Source: an uncultured Pelagibacteraceae bacterium (GTDB lineage: Bacteria; Pseudomonadota; Alphaproteobacteria; Pelagibacterales; Pelagibacteraceae). Taken from it: DNA of 64,000 bases. The stretch is from the NCBI GenBank assembly GCA_902612345.1, contig CACMDE010000006.1, positions 1-64,000 on the forward strand. Direction: 5' to 3'. The first letter of the stretch is position 1; every line of letters begins with the position of its first letter. The notes under the pieces are model-generated. The model searched no databases. It was not told where the DNA came from and saw only the letters and a program-made list of their open reading frames with translations. Positions 10,943 to 20,734 of this stretch are shown in pieces. The translations under genes and the position numbers were made by a program.

Positions 10943-13158
10943 GATAATATTTGCCTCTCTATTGAGTTAGATCTATAAGCTTCTATAATATCTTTTATTT
11001 TAAAATCATTAAATTCTTTAAGAGATATACCGCATTCTAAACCCTCATTTACTTGTTTAACTTGGTTTTTTTCTCTAAATATAGATCCAATTTTTCCATT
11101 AAAGATTATGTTGCCATCTCTTATTATCCTAGCATAAGAGTCTTGATTTATCTCTCCTTTTAAAATTTTTGACCCAGCAACTTTTCCAACTTTTGAAACT
11201 TTAAATATATCCAAAACTTCTGCAGTGCCTAAAATTTCCTCACTTATTTCTGGTGATAACAATCCAGACATTTGGTTTTTAATAAAATCAATCAACTCAT
11301 AAATTATATTAAAGTTTTCTATCTTAATATTTTCTTTTTCAGCAAGCTTTTTAGCTTCTTTACTTGGTTTAACATTGAAAGCGATAACTAAAGCATTGGA
11401 TGCTTTTGCGAGTGTTATATCTGTTTCAGTGACCATTCCTATATCAGAAAGTAATATTTTTGTTTTCACTTCATCATGTTTAATATTTGAAATGGCAAAC
11501 TTAATAGCTTCAGACGAACCATGTACATCAGATTTAATTATAATATTTAGTTCTTCAGAAGTTTTTTTAGAAAAAGCATTATCATTAGTAGCGAAAGTTA
11601 AATTTTTTAATCCTTCTCTAGCTTCGTTAACTCTAGCCTCTGAAAGATTTTTTGCTTCTTTTTCTGTATGCAGTACAACAAAATCATCTCCTGCATTAGA
11701 TGCTCCATTTATTCCTAAAATTTCTACTGGAGTAGAAGGGGATGCTAATTGAATGTGCTGACCCTGATCGTTTATAATAGCTCGCACTTTCCCCCATTTT
11801 TTTCCGCTAACAAAATAATCACCTTTTTTTAAATTCCCAGATGTCACAATTATGTTTACTACTGGTCCTCGACCAACATCTATTTTTGATTCTAAAACTA
11901 TTCCTTTTGCTTCACTTTCATGATCTGACTTAAGATCTAAGAGTTCTGCTTGTAAAATTATTGATTCAATTAACTTATCTATATTATCTTTTGTTTTTGT
12001 AGATATCTCAATTGTTAAAGTATCCCCTGATAAATCTTCGGCTATTAACTCGTGCTCTAATAATTGATTTTTAATTTTTTTAGGGTCTGCCTCAGGCAAA
12101 TCGCATTTATTAATTGCAACAACGATAGGAACATTTGCAGCTTTTGCATGTTTTATTGACTCAATAGTTTGTGGCTTCACTCCATCATCTGCAGCAATAA
12201 CAAGTACTACTATATCTGTTAACTTTGATCCTCTAGATCTCATCTCAGTAAAAGCAGCATGACCAGGTGTATCGATGAAAGTTATTTTTTTTGAATCCTT
12301 TACGATTTGATAAGCACCTAGATGCTGGGTAATGCCCCCATGCTCACCATCTACAACATTAGCCTGCCTTAAAACATCTAATAATGATGTTTTTCCATGA
12401 TCGACATGTCCCATTACTGTAACAATAGGGGGTCTTGGTCTTAAATTATCATGTTTACTTTCTTTAATTTTTTTAATTATATCCTCTGCTTTTTCTTCTT
12501 TAATCGGGGTATGCCCGAATTCTTTAACTAAATATTCTGCTGTGTCTGAATCTATTGTATGATTAATTGTTGCCTGAACACCCATTGTCATTAAATGTTT
12601 TATAAGATTACTAGATTGTTCACTCATTCTGTTTGCTAATTCTCTAATAGTTATGACTTCAGTAATTGAAACACTTCTTTTAACTGGCTTATATTCTTGT
12701 TTGTCTTCTTTTGTCTGTATCCTATTTTCTTTTAGTCTTGCTCTCCTTAAAGACGCCATACTTCTACTTCTTCCTTCTGCACCATCTTCATCACTCAAAG
12801 CTCTAGAAATAGTAAGTTTTAACTCCCTTTTTTTTATATTTCCTTTTTCTTTATTCTCCTTATTGGCTTCACCTTTTAATCTTTTTGTTGCTCTTTGTTC
12901 AGCAAGCTTTCTTTTTTCAAAATCAGATATATCTTTTTTAGGAAAAAAACTTTGGCTTGGTTTTTTAAGATCTATTCTAGATCTTGCTTTAGAAAAACCT
13001 TCACCAGCTGAATTTGTTCTATGAAATTTTTTTTTCTGAAATTGTTTATTCTTGTTAACTATAAATGTACTTTTTGGGTTAGATCTAGCTTTTTCAATAT
13101 TAGTAATAGTTTTTTTTGTATTCCCTGATATGGATAATTTTAATTTTTTTTTGTCCAT
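10939..13158 (-). CDS. infB: Translation initiation factor IF-2
   Basis: A GTPase that recruits initiator fMet-tRNA to the 30S subunit and promotes subunit joining. The 739-residue protein has a basic, low-complexity N-terminal region (1-160), an IF2N segment (about 160-215), the G domain with G1 GHVDHGKT, G3 DTPGHAAF and G4 NKCD, then domains II-IV. It is shorter than E. coli IF-2 because the N-terminal region is reduced. ylxR, usually between nusA and infB in alphaproteobacteria, is missing; only ten bases separate them. Confidence 0.98.
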   Translation of the reverse strand: MDKKKLKLSISGNTKKTITNIEKARSNPKSTFIVNKNKQFQKKKFHRTNSAGEGFSKARSRIDLKKPSQSFFPKKDISDFEKRKLAEQRATKRLKGEANKENKEKGNIKKRELKLTISRALSDEDGAEGRSRSMASLRRARLKENRIQTKEDKQEYKPVKRSVSITEVITIRELANRMSEQSSNLIKHLMTMGVQATINHTIDSDTAEYLVKEFGHTPIKEEKAEDIIKKIKESKHDNLRPRPPIVTVMGHVDHGKTSLLDVLRQANVVDGEHGGITQHLGAYQIVKDSKKITFIDTPGHAAFTEMRSRGSKLTDIVVLVIAADDGVKPQTIESIKHAKAANVPIVVAINKCDLPEADPKKIKNQLLEHELIAEDLSGDTLTIEISTKTKDNIDKLIESIILQAELLDLKSDHESEAKGIVLESKIDVGRGPVVNIIVTSGNLKKGDYFVSGKKWGKVRAIINDQGQHIQLASPSTPVEILGINGASNAGDDFVVLHTEKEAKNLSEARVNEAREGLKNLTFATNDNAFSKKTSEELNIIIKSDVHGSSEAIKFAISNIKHDEVKTKILLSDIGMVTETDITLAKASNALVIAFNVKPSKEAKKLAEKENIKIENFNIIYELIDFIKNQMSGLLSPEISEEILGTAEVLDIFKVSKVGKVAGSKILKGEINQDSYARIIRDGNIIFNGKIGSIFREKNQVKQVNEGLECGISLKEFNDFKIKDIIEAYRSNSIERQILS

Positions 13159-13168
13159 GAATCATCTC

Positions 13169-14722
13169 TCAATCTTTATAAACTATATTTCTTGCTGACA
13201 TAATTAAGCTATCTGCTTCCTGTCTTGTTAATGCAAAATCTTCCAAATAGCCTTTTATTTTAACCTTCTCTCCATTTATTACATCAAATGTTCCGGTTAA
13301 CTCATCTGAGGCTAGATCTGCAAAATCATTTAAAGTGAGGATTTTTTGCTCCCCTAGAGTTACAAGCATTCCTGGAGTTAGACCAGGTAGTTCTATTAAA
13401 TTATTTTCTAGACCTAAATCTTTAACTTTTTTTGAAATTTCTTCTTGATCTTTTATATAAAATTCTTTTGCTCTATCAATTAATTCTTTTGCAGTTTCCT
13501 CTTCTATACCTTCTATTTTAATTAAATTTTCGATATTACTATCCTTTATATCGTCTATTGATGAAAAACCTTCAGCTACCAATAGTTGACCCAAAGTTTC
13601 ATCTAAATCCAAATTTTTAACAAAATTTTCTGTTTTTTCCTTAAATTCCATCTGCCTTCTTTCAGAGTCTTCCTGATCAGTTAAAATATTAATTTCATGA
13701 TTTAATAGTTTTGTTGCCAAACGAACATTTTGACCTCTTCTTCCAATTGCTTTACTTAAATTTTCATCAGTTAAAATTACATCAATTTTTTTTTGCTCTA
13801 CATCAACATTTACTCTAAGTATTTCAGCTGGAGATAATGAACTTGCAGCTACCATAGCTAAATCCTCAGACCAATTGACTATATCAATTTTTTCACCTTG
13901 AAGTTCGTTTACCACTGCTTGTACTCTACTTCCACGCATACCAACGCATGCACCCACCGGGTCTAATGAGCTATCTTTAGCTTTTACACAAATTTTTGCT
14001 CTACTCCCAGGATCTCTTGCTGATGATATAATTTCAATTAAACCATCATAAATTTCGGGCACTTCTAAAGTAAAAAGTTTTTCCATAAATTTTGGGTGAG
14101 CCCTAGATAAAAATATTTGCTGTCCTCTTTGCTCTCTTCTAACATCTAGACAATAAGCTTTTACTCTATCTCCAGCTTTTATATTTTCTCTTGGTATCAT
14201 TTCACTTTTTTGAATTATTCCTTCTGCCTTTCCTAAGTCAACTATTATATTTCCAAATTCTAGTCTTTTTACAATACCACTTAAAATCGTATCTTTCTTA
14301 TCTATAAAATCATTAAATTGTCTTTCTCTTTCTGCCTCACGCACATTGGAACTAATTACCTGTTTAGCTGTTTGCGCAGCAATTCTTCCAAAATCAAAGT
14401 AAGGAAGTGTTTGTAATATTTCGTCTCCTATTGTCTTGTCTTTATTTTTTTCATCTATCAACACTGCATCTTCTAGGCTGATCTCTGTGTTATTATTTTC
14501 AGGTTTTTCTGTTATTATGAGTTTTCTGTAAATCTCTATATCTCCATTATCTCTATTGATATTGACTACTATATTGTTTTCTTGACCAAATTTCGATCTA
14601 GCCGCTTTTGCAATGCCTGTTTCCATTGAATTTATAATCAATTCTTTATCAATTGATTTCTCCAATGCTACAGCTTCAGCTATTCTTAGTAGTTCAAGTT
14701 TATCTGATCTTCTATTTAACAT
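13169..14722 (-). CDS. nusA: Transcription termination/antitermination factor NusA
   Basis: Binds RNA polymerase and nascent RNA, promoting hairpin pausing, intrinsic termination and antitermination. From the start at MLNRRSDKLELL the protein has 517 residues. It has the polymerase-binding N-domain, an S1 domain (SGIVKRLEFGNIIVDLGKAEG), two KH domains (VGMRGSRVQAVV and IGRRGQNVRLA), and two C-terminal helix-hairpin repeats. An open frame extends 45 bases further upstream but would start inside an RNA hairpin; the chosen ATG has GGAGA just before it. rimP, the usual upstream partner, is absent. Confidence 0.97.
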   Translation of the reverse strand: MLNRRSDKLELLRIAEAVALEKSIDKELIINSMETGIAKAARSKFGQENNIVVNINRDNGDIEIYRKLIITEKPENNNTEISLEDAVLIDEKNKDKTIGDEILQTLPYFDFGRIAAQTAKQVISSNVREAERERQFNDFIDKKDTILSGIVKRLEFGNIIVDLGKAEGIIQKSEMIPRENIKAGDRVKAYCLDVRREQRGQQIFLSRAHPKFMEKLFTLEVPEIYDGLIEIISSARDPGSRAKICVKAKDSSLDPVGACVGMRGSRVQAVVNELQGEKIDIVNWSEDLAMVAASSLSPAEILRVNVDVEQKKIDVILTDENLSKAIGRRGQNVRLATKLLNHEINILTDQEDSERRQMEFKEKTENFVKNLDLDETLGQLLVAEGFSSIDDIKDSNIENLIKIEGIEEETAKELIDRAKEFYIKDQEEISKKVKDLGLENNLIELPGLTPGMLVTLGEQKILTLNDFADLASDELTGTFDVINGEKVKIKGYLEDFALTRQEADSLIMSARNIVYKD

Positions 14723-14730
14723 TTTTCTCC

Positions 14731-14755
14731 AAAAAAAAATGGGCCGAAGCCCATT
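14731..14755 (-). terminator. Intrinsic terminator between metK and nusA (possible nusA attenuator)
   Basis: Read on the minus strand, the stem ATGGGC/GCCCAT closes a TTCG tetraloop and is followed by nine T residues. It is a textbook Rho-independent terminator. It lies 58 bases after the metK stop and eight bases before the nusA start codon, inside the likely nusA leader. It can end metK transcripts and could also attenuate nusA. Confidence 0.9.
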
Positions 14756-14779
14756 CTGAAATTTCAATAATGTGATGCA

Positions 14780-14807
14780 AATATAGGTATTTTTTTTATA
14801 TTTTCAA
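14780..14807 (-). promoter_or_regulatory. Candidate nusA promoter upstream of the hairpin
   Basis: On the minus strand, TTGAAA (14802-14807) and TATATT (14780-14785) are separated by 16 bases. A start near 14773 would place the whole hairpin at 14731-14755 in a roughly 50-base nusA leader. AT-rich sequence gives many weak matches, so this is only a candidate. Confidence 0.4.
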
Positions 14808-14813
14808 CTTTAT

Positions 14814-15983
14814 TTACTTGCTGAAAACGTCAGCTTTATCTGTTTTTTCCCACGAAAATGAACCATTTTCCTCTGAGTCTCTTCCAAAATGTCCGTATGC
14901 AGCTGTTTTTTCATAGATTGGTTTATTTAGTCCAAGCATTTCTCTAATACCTCTTGGACTTAGGTCAAAATTTTCATTTATTAATTTCTCTACATGTCTA
15001 TTTTTTTCTTCGTCATTATCAAAAAGATCTACATAAATTGATAAAGGTTTTGAGACACCAATTGCATAAGCTAATTGAATAAGACATTTGTCTGCAATGT
15101 TAGATGCAACTACATTTTTAGCCAAATATCTAGAAGCATAAGCTGCGGATCTGTCTACTTTTGTAGGATCTTTTCCTGAAAATGCTCCTCCACCATGTGG
15201 AGCTGCACCACCATAAGTATCAACAATGATTTTTCTTCCAGTTAATCCACTATCACCGTCTGGACCACCTATTACAAAATTTCCTGTTGGATTTACATAA
15301 ATTTCTTTTTCATCTAATCCACTTAAAAGTGATTTTGGTATTGCTTTTTCTATGTAGGGTTTAACTAATTCTCTAACTTTTGATTGGTTAACGTCGGCTG
15401 AATGTTGGGTAGAAATTACAACGGATTTGACATTAGCAGGTACTCCATCTTTGTATTCAATAGTAATTTGGCTTTTTGAGTCTGGCTCAATATTTTTTAG
15501 TTTTCCAGATTTTCTATCTTCAGCCATTAATCTCAAAATTTTATGAGAATAATGTATTGGTGCTGGCATTAATACATCTGTTTCTTTGCAAGCATATCCA
15601 AACATTATTCCTTGATCACCCGCTCCCTCATCTTTGTTACCTGATGCATCTACACCCATTGCAATATCAGCTGACTGGGAATGAAGATGACTTTCAATTT
15701 TCGTAGCCTCTTTCCACGTAAAGCCCTCTTGATCGTAGCCAATATCTTTTATACATTCACGTACTTTTTGAATCAATTTTTCTTTTTTAATTTCAGGTCC
15801 TCTAATCTCTCCAGCGAGAACGACCTTATTTGTAGTTGTTAATGTCTCACACGCAACCCTTGACTGAGGTTCGAGACCCAAGTAGGAGTCTACAACCATA
15901 TCGGATATTCTGTCACAGACTTTATCTGGGTGACCTTCAGATACCGACTCACTAGTAAAAAGATAATTTTTTAAATTATTCAT
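14814..15983 (-). CDS. metK: S-adenosylmethionine synthetase
   Basis: Makes SAM from methionine and ATP. The 389-residue protein has the ATP site near [18 protein letters not shown], the [10 protein letters not shown] loop, and the phosphate-binding segment [19 protein letters not shown]. It overlaps the end of lnt by eight bases, so it has no separate leader and no room for a SAM riboswitch. It is followed by a strong terminator. trmB and rimP, which usually come next in alphaproteobacteria, are not here. Confidence 0.98.
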   Translation of the reverse strand: MNNLKNYLFTSESVSEGHPDKVCDRISDMVVDSYLGLEPQSRVACETLTTTNKVVLAGEIRGPEIKKEKLIQKVRECIKDIGYDQEGFTWKEATKIESHLHSQSADIAMGVDASGNKDEGAGDQGIMFGYACKETDVLMPAPIHYSHKILRLMAEDRKSGKLKNIEPDSKSQITIEYKDGVPANVKSVVISTQHSADVNQSKVRELVKPYIEKAIPKSLLSGLDEKEIYVNPTGNFVIGGPDGDSGLTGRKIIVDTYGGAAPHGGGAFSGKDPTKVDRSAAYASRYLAKNVVASNIADKCLIQLAYAIGVSKPLSIYVDLFDNDEEKNRHVEKLINENFDLSPRGIREMLGLNKPIYEKTAAYGHFGRDSEENGSFSWEKTDKADVFSK

Positions 15984-17526
15984 TTCTCAGTTTTTTAAAT
16001 GAAAAAATTATAAAAATATATAATAAAATAACAATAAAATAGATTTTATTTCCATATGTGGAAAAAAGTGTTTTGTTTGTTTTCACGATTTTTTTAATTG
16101 ATATTACACCCTCATTACTGGTGTTTAACATATCTATTATTCTACCAGATGGATCTACAATTGCTGAAATACCGTTATTGGCAGATCTCAATGTATACTT
16201 ACCGTACTCTACAGATCTAAAAATACTATGTGCAAAATGTTGAGATGGACCAATTGAATTACCAAACCAGCCGTCTTCCGATATATTTACAATAAAATTA
16301 TAATTATTATCTAAAGATAATTTACCTGAATATATTATTTCATAACATATCAGAGGTAAAATTTTAATTTTTTCACTTTTGTTAAAATTAAATAATTTTC
16401 TTTTTGAGCTTGCCGAATAGGACTGGTAATTATTAGTCAAGGTTTTCAACCCTACTTTTGATAAAATATTTTCTAGAGGAAGAAATTCGCCAAAAGGAAC
16501 TAATTTATTTTTATGATAATTAAATATAATATTAGCTTTGTTGTCAATTACAGATAAAGAATTATAAAATTTAATTTTTCCATTTTCAATTTTTTGATCA
16601 TTTATTCCAAATAAAATAATATGATTTTCTGAAAATGATTTTTTAATCAAATAATCAAATTCGTTTTTAAGTTCTTCTAAATTTGTGTTTGGTATTATCC
16701 CCTCTGGCCAGATAAATAAGGTGTTATCATTTTTTTTTGGACTACTTAATTCAATTAACTTTATTAGAGTTTCTTCAACATCAATATTTAAATAAAATCT
16801 TTCAATTGGAATTTTTGTAGACAATATTTTAATCTCTACGGGTAGATTTGTGGCCTTTAAATTATTAATAACGTTTACTTTAATACTACCATATAAATAA
16901 ATTGATAACGTTAATATTGATATAAGAAAAACTCCTACTATGTCATGTTTCTTTTTATTTAAAAACAAAATTGATGGGATAGAAAAGATTGTTATTAATA
17001 TTGTGTTAAATGCATAAACTCCAATTAGAGAAATAATTTGAATAAAATTTATGTTTTCTGAAAAGGAATAGGCAAAAAGATTCCAGGGGAAACCAGATAA
17101 GATTGTACCCCTTATAAATTCAAAGAATCCCAATATTAAAGAAAATAATAATATATTTAAAATAATGCTTTTTTTATCTAATAGTAATTTAAAAATTAAA
17201 AAAGCTAGTGCATAAAATAAACTTAAGAAAGCAGGTATTAATATAATAGCAACAGGAATTAAAAATTTAAAATTGTTGTCATATAATAATGACAACGGAA
17301 TCCAATATAAGTTTGATACGAAATAGCCAAAACCAAAAATATAACCATAAATAAAAAAATAGTTTGAGTTTTTATTCTGATTTTTAAATAAGAATATAAA
17401 TAAAGAACTAAATGTAATAAAATTAATTAACCAATAATTATAAGGTGGCAAACTAAATGAAGTTACTATTCCTAAAATAAGAATATATAAAAATTCTGTA
17501 TAAGTTTTATATTGATTAATTTTCAA
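15976..17526 (-). CDS. lnt: Apolipoprotein N-acyltransferase
   Basis: An inner-membrane enzyme that adds the third acyl chain to lipoproteins. The 516-residue protein has about six N-terminal membrane segments (1-215), then a periplasmic nitrilase-fold domain with the catalytic triad visible as E in [10 protein letters not shown] in [13 protein letters not shown] and C in PLICYEIIY, and a final C-terminal membrane helix. The neighbours are ybeY and metK. The hemolysin-like corC gene that often lies between ybeY and lnt is missing. Confidence 0.94.
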   Translation of the reverse strand: MKINQYKTYTEFLYILILGIVTSFSLPPYNYWLINFITFSSLFIFLFKNQNKNSNYFFIYGYIFGFGYFVSNLYWIPLSLLYDNNFKFLIPVAIILIPAFLSLFYALAFLIFKLLLDKKSIILNILLFSLILGFFEFIRGTILSGFPWNLFAYSFSENINFIQIISLIGVYAFNTILITIFSIPSILFLNKKKHDIVGVFLISILTLSIYLYGSIKVNVINNLKATNLPVEIKILSTKIPIERFYLNIDVEETLIKLIELSSPKKNDNTLFIWPEGIIPNTNLEELKNEFDYLIKKSFSENHIILFGINDQKIENGKIKFYNSLSVIDNKANIIFNYHKNKLVPFGEFLPLENILSKVGLKTLTNNYQSYSASSKRKLFNFNKSEKIKILPLICYEIIYSGKLSLDNNYNFIVNISEDGWFGNSIGPSQHFAHSIFRSVEYGKYTLRSANNGISAIVDPSGRIIDMLNTSNEGVISIKKIVKTNKTLFSTYGNKIYFIVILLYIFIIFSFKKLRNE

Positions 17527-17527
17527 T

Positions 17528-17986
17528 TTAACCTTTTACTCTTTTGAAAATTTCATGCTCAACTAAATTCATTACTTCATAATCTTTGTCGGATTTATGT
17601 TGAAAGTGTAAAAGATGAAGAAAACCATGAATAAATATTTTAATAAAACCATTTTTAAAATTATTTAAATTTTTTTTTTTAAATTCTCCATCACTTATTA
17701 CAATATCTCCCAAATAAAACTTTGTATATTTTGAGTTTTTTTTTAAGGTTTTTTTATCAAGGAAAGGAAAGGACAATATGTCAGTCGGTTTATTTTTTTT
17801 TCTAAATTTTTTATTTAATAGCTTTGTTTTATTATTATCTGTTAATAAAACTGTAATAAAAACTTTTTGGTTGGGAAACTTGTAAGGATGTGGAAGTCTT
17901 TTTAATATTTTTTTGATTCGCTGCTTAGGATTTTGGATTATTTTTTTCCAATTCTTAGACTCAACTAGAACCTCTGCCTCAATCAT
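17528..17986 (-). CDS. ybeY: Endoribonuclease/rRNA maturation factor YbeY
   Basis: A metal-dependent endoribonuclease for 16S rRNA 3'-end maturation and ribosome quality control. The metal site is seen as three His in HGFLHLLHFQHKSD. I start it at MIEAEVLVESKNW (152 residues) rather than ten codons earlier. That start overlaps the ybeZ stop by eight bases in the same AATGATTGA arrangement used elsewhere in the window, and it matches where YbeY proteins usually begin. Confidence 0.92.
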   Translation of the reverse strand: MIEAEVLVESKNWKKIIQNPKQRIKKILKRLPHPYKFPNQKVFITVLLTDNNKTKLLNKKFRKKNKPTDILSFPFLDKKTLKKNSKYTKFYLGDIVISDGEFKKKNLNNFKNGFIKIFIHGFLHLLHFQHKSDKDYEVMNLVEHEIFKRVKG

Positions 17987-18986
17987 TACTTTGTTTTGAT
18001 GAATATGCTTTAACAATTTTTGATACTAATGGATGTCTAACAACATCTTTATGATCAAAATCAACTATCGATATTTCATTCAAATGACCAAGTATTTTTT
18101 TAGACCTATCAAGACCAGATAGATTTTTATTAGGTAAATCTATTTGTGAAGGATCTCCATTTATTACTATTTTTGAATTCTCTCCAATTCTAGTTAAAAA
18201 CATTTTAATTTGTGTATCTGTTGCATTTTGTGCTTCATCTAAAATCGCAAATGAATTTTTTAAGGTCCTACCTCTCATAAAGGCAAGTGGTGCGATTTCT
18301 ATATCTCCTACTTCAATTTTTTTTTGAATTTTTTCAAAATCTAAAAGATCGTACAATGAATCATATAGAGGTCGAAGATACGGGTCAACTTTCTCCCTCA
18401 TATCACCTGGTAAAAATCCTAATCTCTCACCTGCTTCAACTGCAGGTCTAGATAAAATTATTCTTTCAATTTTTTTATCTAATAACATTGTTAAAGCAAC
18501 AGCGACTGCCAAAAATGTTTTGCCTGTTCCAGCGGGACCTGAAGATATTACTACATCACTATTACTTAAAGCTTTAACATATTTTTTTTGCTTTTCTGAC
18601 CTCGGAATTACAGACTTTTTTGGTGTTTTTATTATATAGTTTATATTTTCTTTAGGATTATTTTTTTCGTCTATCATAAATTTATTAATCGATGAAATTA
18701 TATCTTTTTTTTCAATTGTTCCATTAGTTATATATTGATCATATAAAAAACTAATAGCATTTTTGATAATTTCATTTTTATTTTGATCATTTTTTAAAAT
18801 TATTGAATTGCCTCTTGAATAAATAGAAGTATTTGTTATTTTTTCTAACTCTTTAATATTATTATTAAATTCTCCAACTACACCTAGTAAGTCTTCGTTT
18901 TTTGAAAAAATTATACTAATTGTATTATTTTCTGAGTATACGAAATTCAAATCTGATTTAATTTTTTTTGAAAGTGAATTTTTCAA
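17979..18986 (-). CDS. ybeZ: PhoH-like ATPase YbeZ
   Basis: An ATPase that partners YbeY in rRNA processing. The 335-residue protein has a small N-terminal KH-like region (about 1-110) and a PhoH domain with Walker A GPAGTGKTFLA and Walker B FAILDEAQNA. It lies between miaB and ybeY, a widely conserved order. Confidence 0.95.
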   Translation of the reverse strand: MKNSLSKKIKSDLNFVYSENNTISIIFSKNEDLLGVVGEFNNNIKELEKITNTSIYSRGNSIILKNDQNKNEIIKNAISFLYDQYITNGTIEKKDIISSINKFMIDEKNNPKENINYIIKTPKKSVIPRSEKQKKYVKALSNSDVVISSGPAGTGKTFLAVAVALTMLLDKKIERIILSRPAVEAGERLGFLPGDMREKVDPYLRPLYDSLYDLLDFEKIQKKIEVGDIEIAPLAFMRGRTLKNSFAILDEAQNATDTQIKMFLTRIGENSKIVINGDPSQIDLPNKNLSGLDRSKKILGHLNEISIVDFDHKDVVRHPLVSKIVKAYSSKQSND

Positions 18987-18987
18987 G

Positions 18988-20319
18988 TTATGCAGCTTTC
19001 ATTTTATCTTTTTTTTTTCCAAATAGAGAGTTTTGGTTACTATTTTCTATATTTACTTTAATTATTTTTCCAATATCACTCTTGTATCCTTCAAAAATAA
19101 CTGAATTAAAATATTCGTTTCTACCAAAATACTTATTCTGATCTTTTATTTTATTTTCTACTAGAACATTTATTTCCTGTCGCTCAAGAGATTTGTTATG
19201 ATTAATTTGATTTTGAAATAAGTTGTGTTGTAATTCAATTAATCTTTCTTTTGAAACGCTCTGATCTAATTCTTGTTGTTTATACGCAGTAGTTCCTGGT
19301 CGTGGACTAAAAATGAATGAAAAAGAATTTATGAACTTTATATACTTCACAAGTTCTAATGTTTGCTCAAAGTCTGTTTTTTCTTCTCCAGGATAACCTA
19401 TGATGAAGTCACTAGATATCTTAATTAAAGGATTAATGTTCATTAATTTTTTGTGGATATCCAAATAATCCTCTACTTTGTGTTTTCTATTCATCAGTTT
19501 TAATATTTTGTTAGACCCTGATTGAATAGGTAGATGAATAAATGGCATTAATTTTTTATTAGAAGAATAACACTCGATTAAATCATCAGTCATGTCAACT
19601 GGATGAGATGTTGTATATCTTATTCTTTTTAATTCGGAATATTTTTCTAATTCATTTAACAAACTTGAAATTCTAAACTCTCTATTGTTTTCGAAAAAAT
19701 TATAAGCGTTAACATTTTGACCTAATAAAGTTATCTCCTTAGCTCCATTTTTTATCAACTCCTCTGCCTCATTGATTACTGTTTTAAATGGTCTAGAGCA
19801 TTCAGGGCCTCTAGTATAAGGCACTACACAGAAGTGACAAAATTTATCGCAACCTTCTTGAATTGTTAGAAAAGATGATACTTTACTCTCTGAATTTTTT
19901 ATTTTTCCTAGTAAATCAAATTTTGCAATTGTATCAAATTCGGTTTCGTCTTCTTTTTGATTTACATTAAAATTTTTTAAAATTTTACTTAACTTATGGT
20001 AAGATTGTGGTCCAACCACTGCATCAATATATGGCTCTCTTTTTAAAATTTCCTGATTTTCAGCCTGAGCGACACAACCTGTTATCATCATAATAGGTTT
20101 TTTTTTATTAGCATATATTTCTTTAATTCTACCAACCTCATGAAAAACTTTCTCTTTAGCTTTATCTCTGATGTGACAGGTATTAATTATATAACAATCT
20201 ACATTTTTTTGATCTTCTGATTTTTCAAAGCCGACATCTTTAACGATATCGTATATTCTATTACTATCATAAACATTCATTTGGCATCCGAATGTTTTGA
20301 TAAAAATTTTTTTTTTCAC
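18988..20319 (-). CDS. miaB: tRNA-2-methylthio-N6-dimethylallyladenosine synthase
   Basis: A radical-SAM methylthiotransferase that converts i6A37 to ms2i6A37 in tRNAs reading U-starting codons. The 443-residue protein has an N-terminal UPF0004 domain with three cluster Cys (FGCQMN, NTCHIRDKA, TGCVAQ), the radical-SAM motif CDKFCHFC, and a C-terminal TRAM region (about 375-435). Its start overlaps the fur stop by four bases. Confidence 0.97.
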   Translation of the reverse strand: MKKKIFIKTFGCQMNVYDSNRIYDIVKDVGFEKSEDQKNVDCYIINTCHIRDKAKEKVFHEVGRIKEIYANKKKPIMMITGCVAQAENQEILKREPYIDAVVGPQSYHKLSKILKNFNVNQKEDETEFDTIAKFDLLGKIKNSESKVSSFLTIQEGCDKFCHFCVVPYTRGPECSRPFKTVINEAEELIKNGAKEITLLGQNVNAYNFFENNREFRISSLLNELEKYSELKRIRYTTSHPVDMTDDLIECYSSNKKLMPFIHLPIQSGSNKILKLMNRKHKVEDYLDIHKKLMNINPLIKISSDFIIGYPGEEKTDFEQTLELVKYIKFINSFSFIFSPRPGTTAYKQQELDQSVSKERLIELQHNLFQNQINHNKSLERQEINVLVENKIKDQNKYFGRNEYFNSVIFEGYKSDIGKIIKVNIENSNQNSLFGKKKDKMKAA

Positions 20320-20726
20320 TTATTTTTTTTTACTCCATAAAGCTCAAGCTTATGATCTACAAGTTCATAACCGTATTTTTCGGCAACTTTTTTTTGAAGT
20401 TTTTCAATTTCTTCATCAACAAACTCTATTATCTCTCCAGTTTTGACATCTATTAAATGATCGTGATGACTTTCACTTAATTCCTCATATCTAGCCTTTC
20501 CACCTTTGAAATCATGTTTAGCTACTATTCCAGACTCCTCAAAAAGTTTTACAGTTCTATAAACTGTTGCAATACTTATTTTTGAGTCAATTTTTGATAC
20601 TCGAGTATATAATTCATCTACGTCAGGGTGATCAGTTGCTTCAGACATAATTTTAGCAATTATTTTTCTTTGCTCAGTAAGTTTTACCCCTTTGGCAATA
20701 CATTTTTGTTCTATAGTCTCATTCAT
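20316..20726 (-). CDS. fur: Fur-family metalloregulator (Fur/Mur)
   Basis: A 136-residue dimeric repressor. It has the N-terminal winged helix (GVKLTEQRKIIAKIM, SIATVYRTVKLFEESG) and a dimerisation domain with SESHHDHLIDVKTGEIIEF metal ligands. The CxxC structural zinc pair of classical Fur is absent, as in many alphaproteobacterial Fur/Mur proteins, so iron and manganese sensing cannot be told apart. It is embedded in the tsaB-fur-miaB run and is a different paralogue from the irr gene. Confidence 0.92.
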   Translation of the reverse strand: MNETIEQKCIAKGVKLTEQRKIIAKIMSEATDHPDVDELYTRVSKIDSKISIATVYRTVKLFEESGIVAKHDFKGGKARYEELSESHHDHLIDVKTGEIIEFVDEEIEKLQKKVAEKYGYELVDHKLELYGVKKNK

Positions 20727-20734
20727 AATAATAA

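Noticed and set aside
14723-14767. Upstream extension of nusA in the same frame
   Set aside because: It would begin inside the terminator hairpin. The ATG at 14722 has a proper ribosome site and matches the usual NusA N-terminus.
15984-16010. SAM riboswitch before metK
   Set aside because: metK overlaps lnt by eight bases, so no leader RNA of its own is available.
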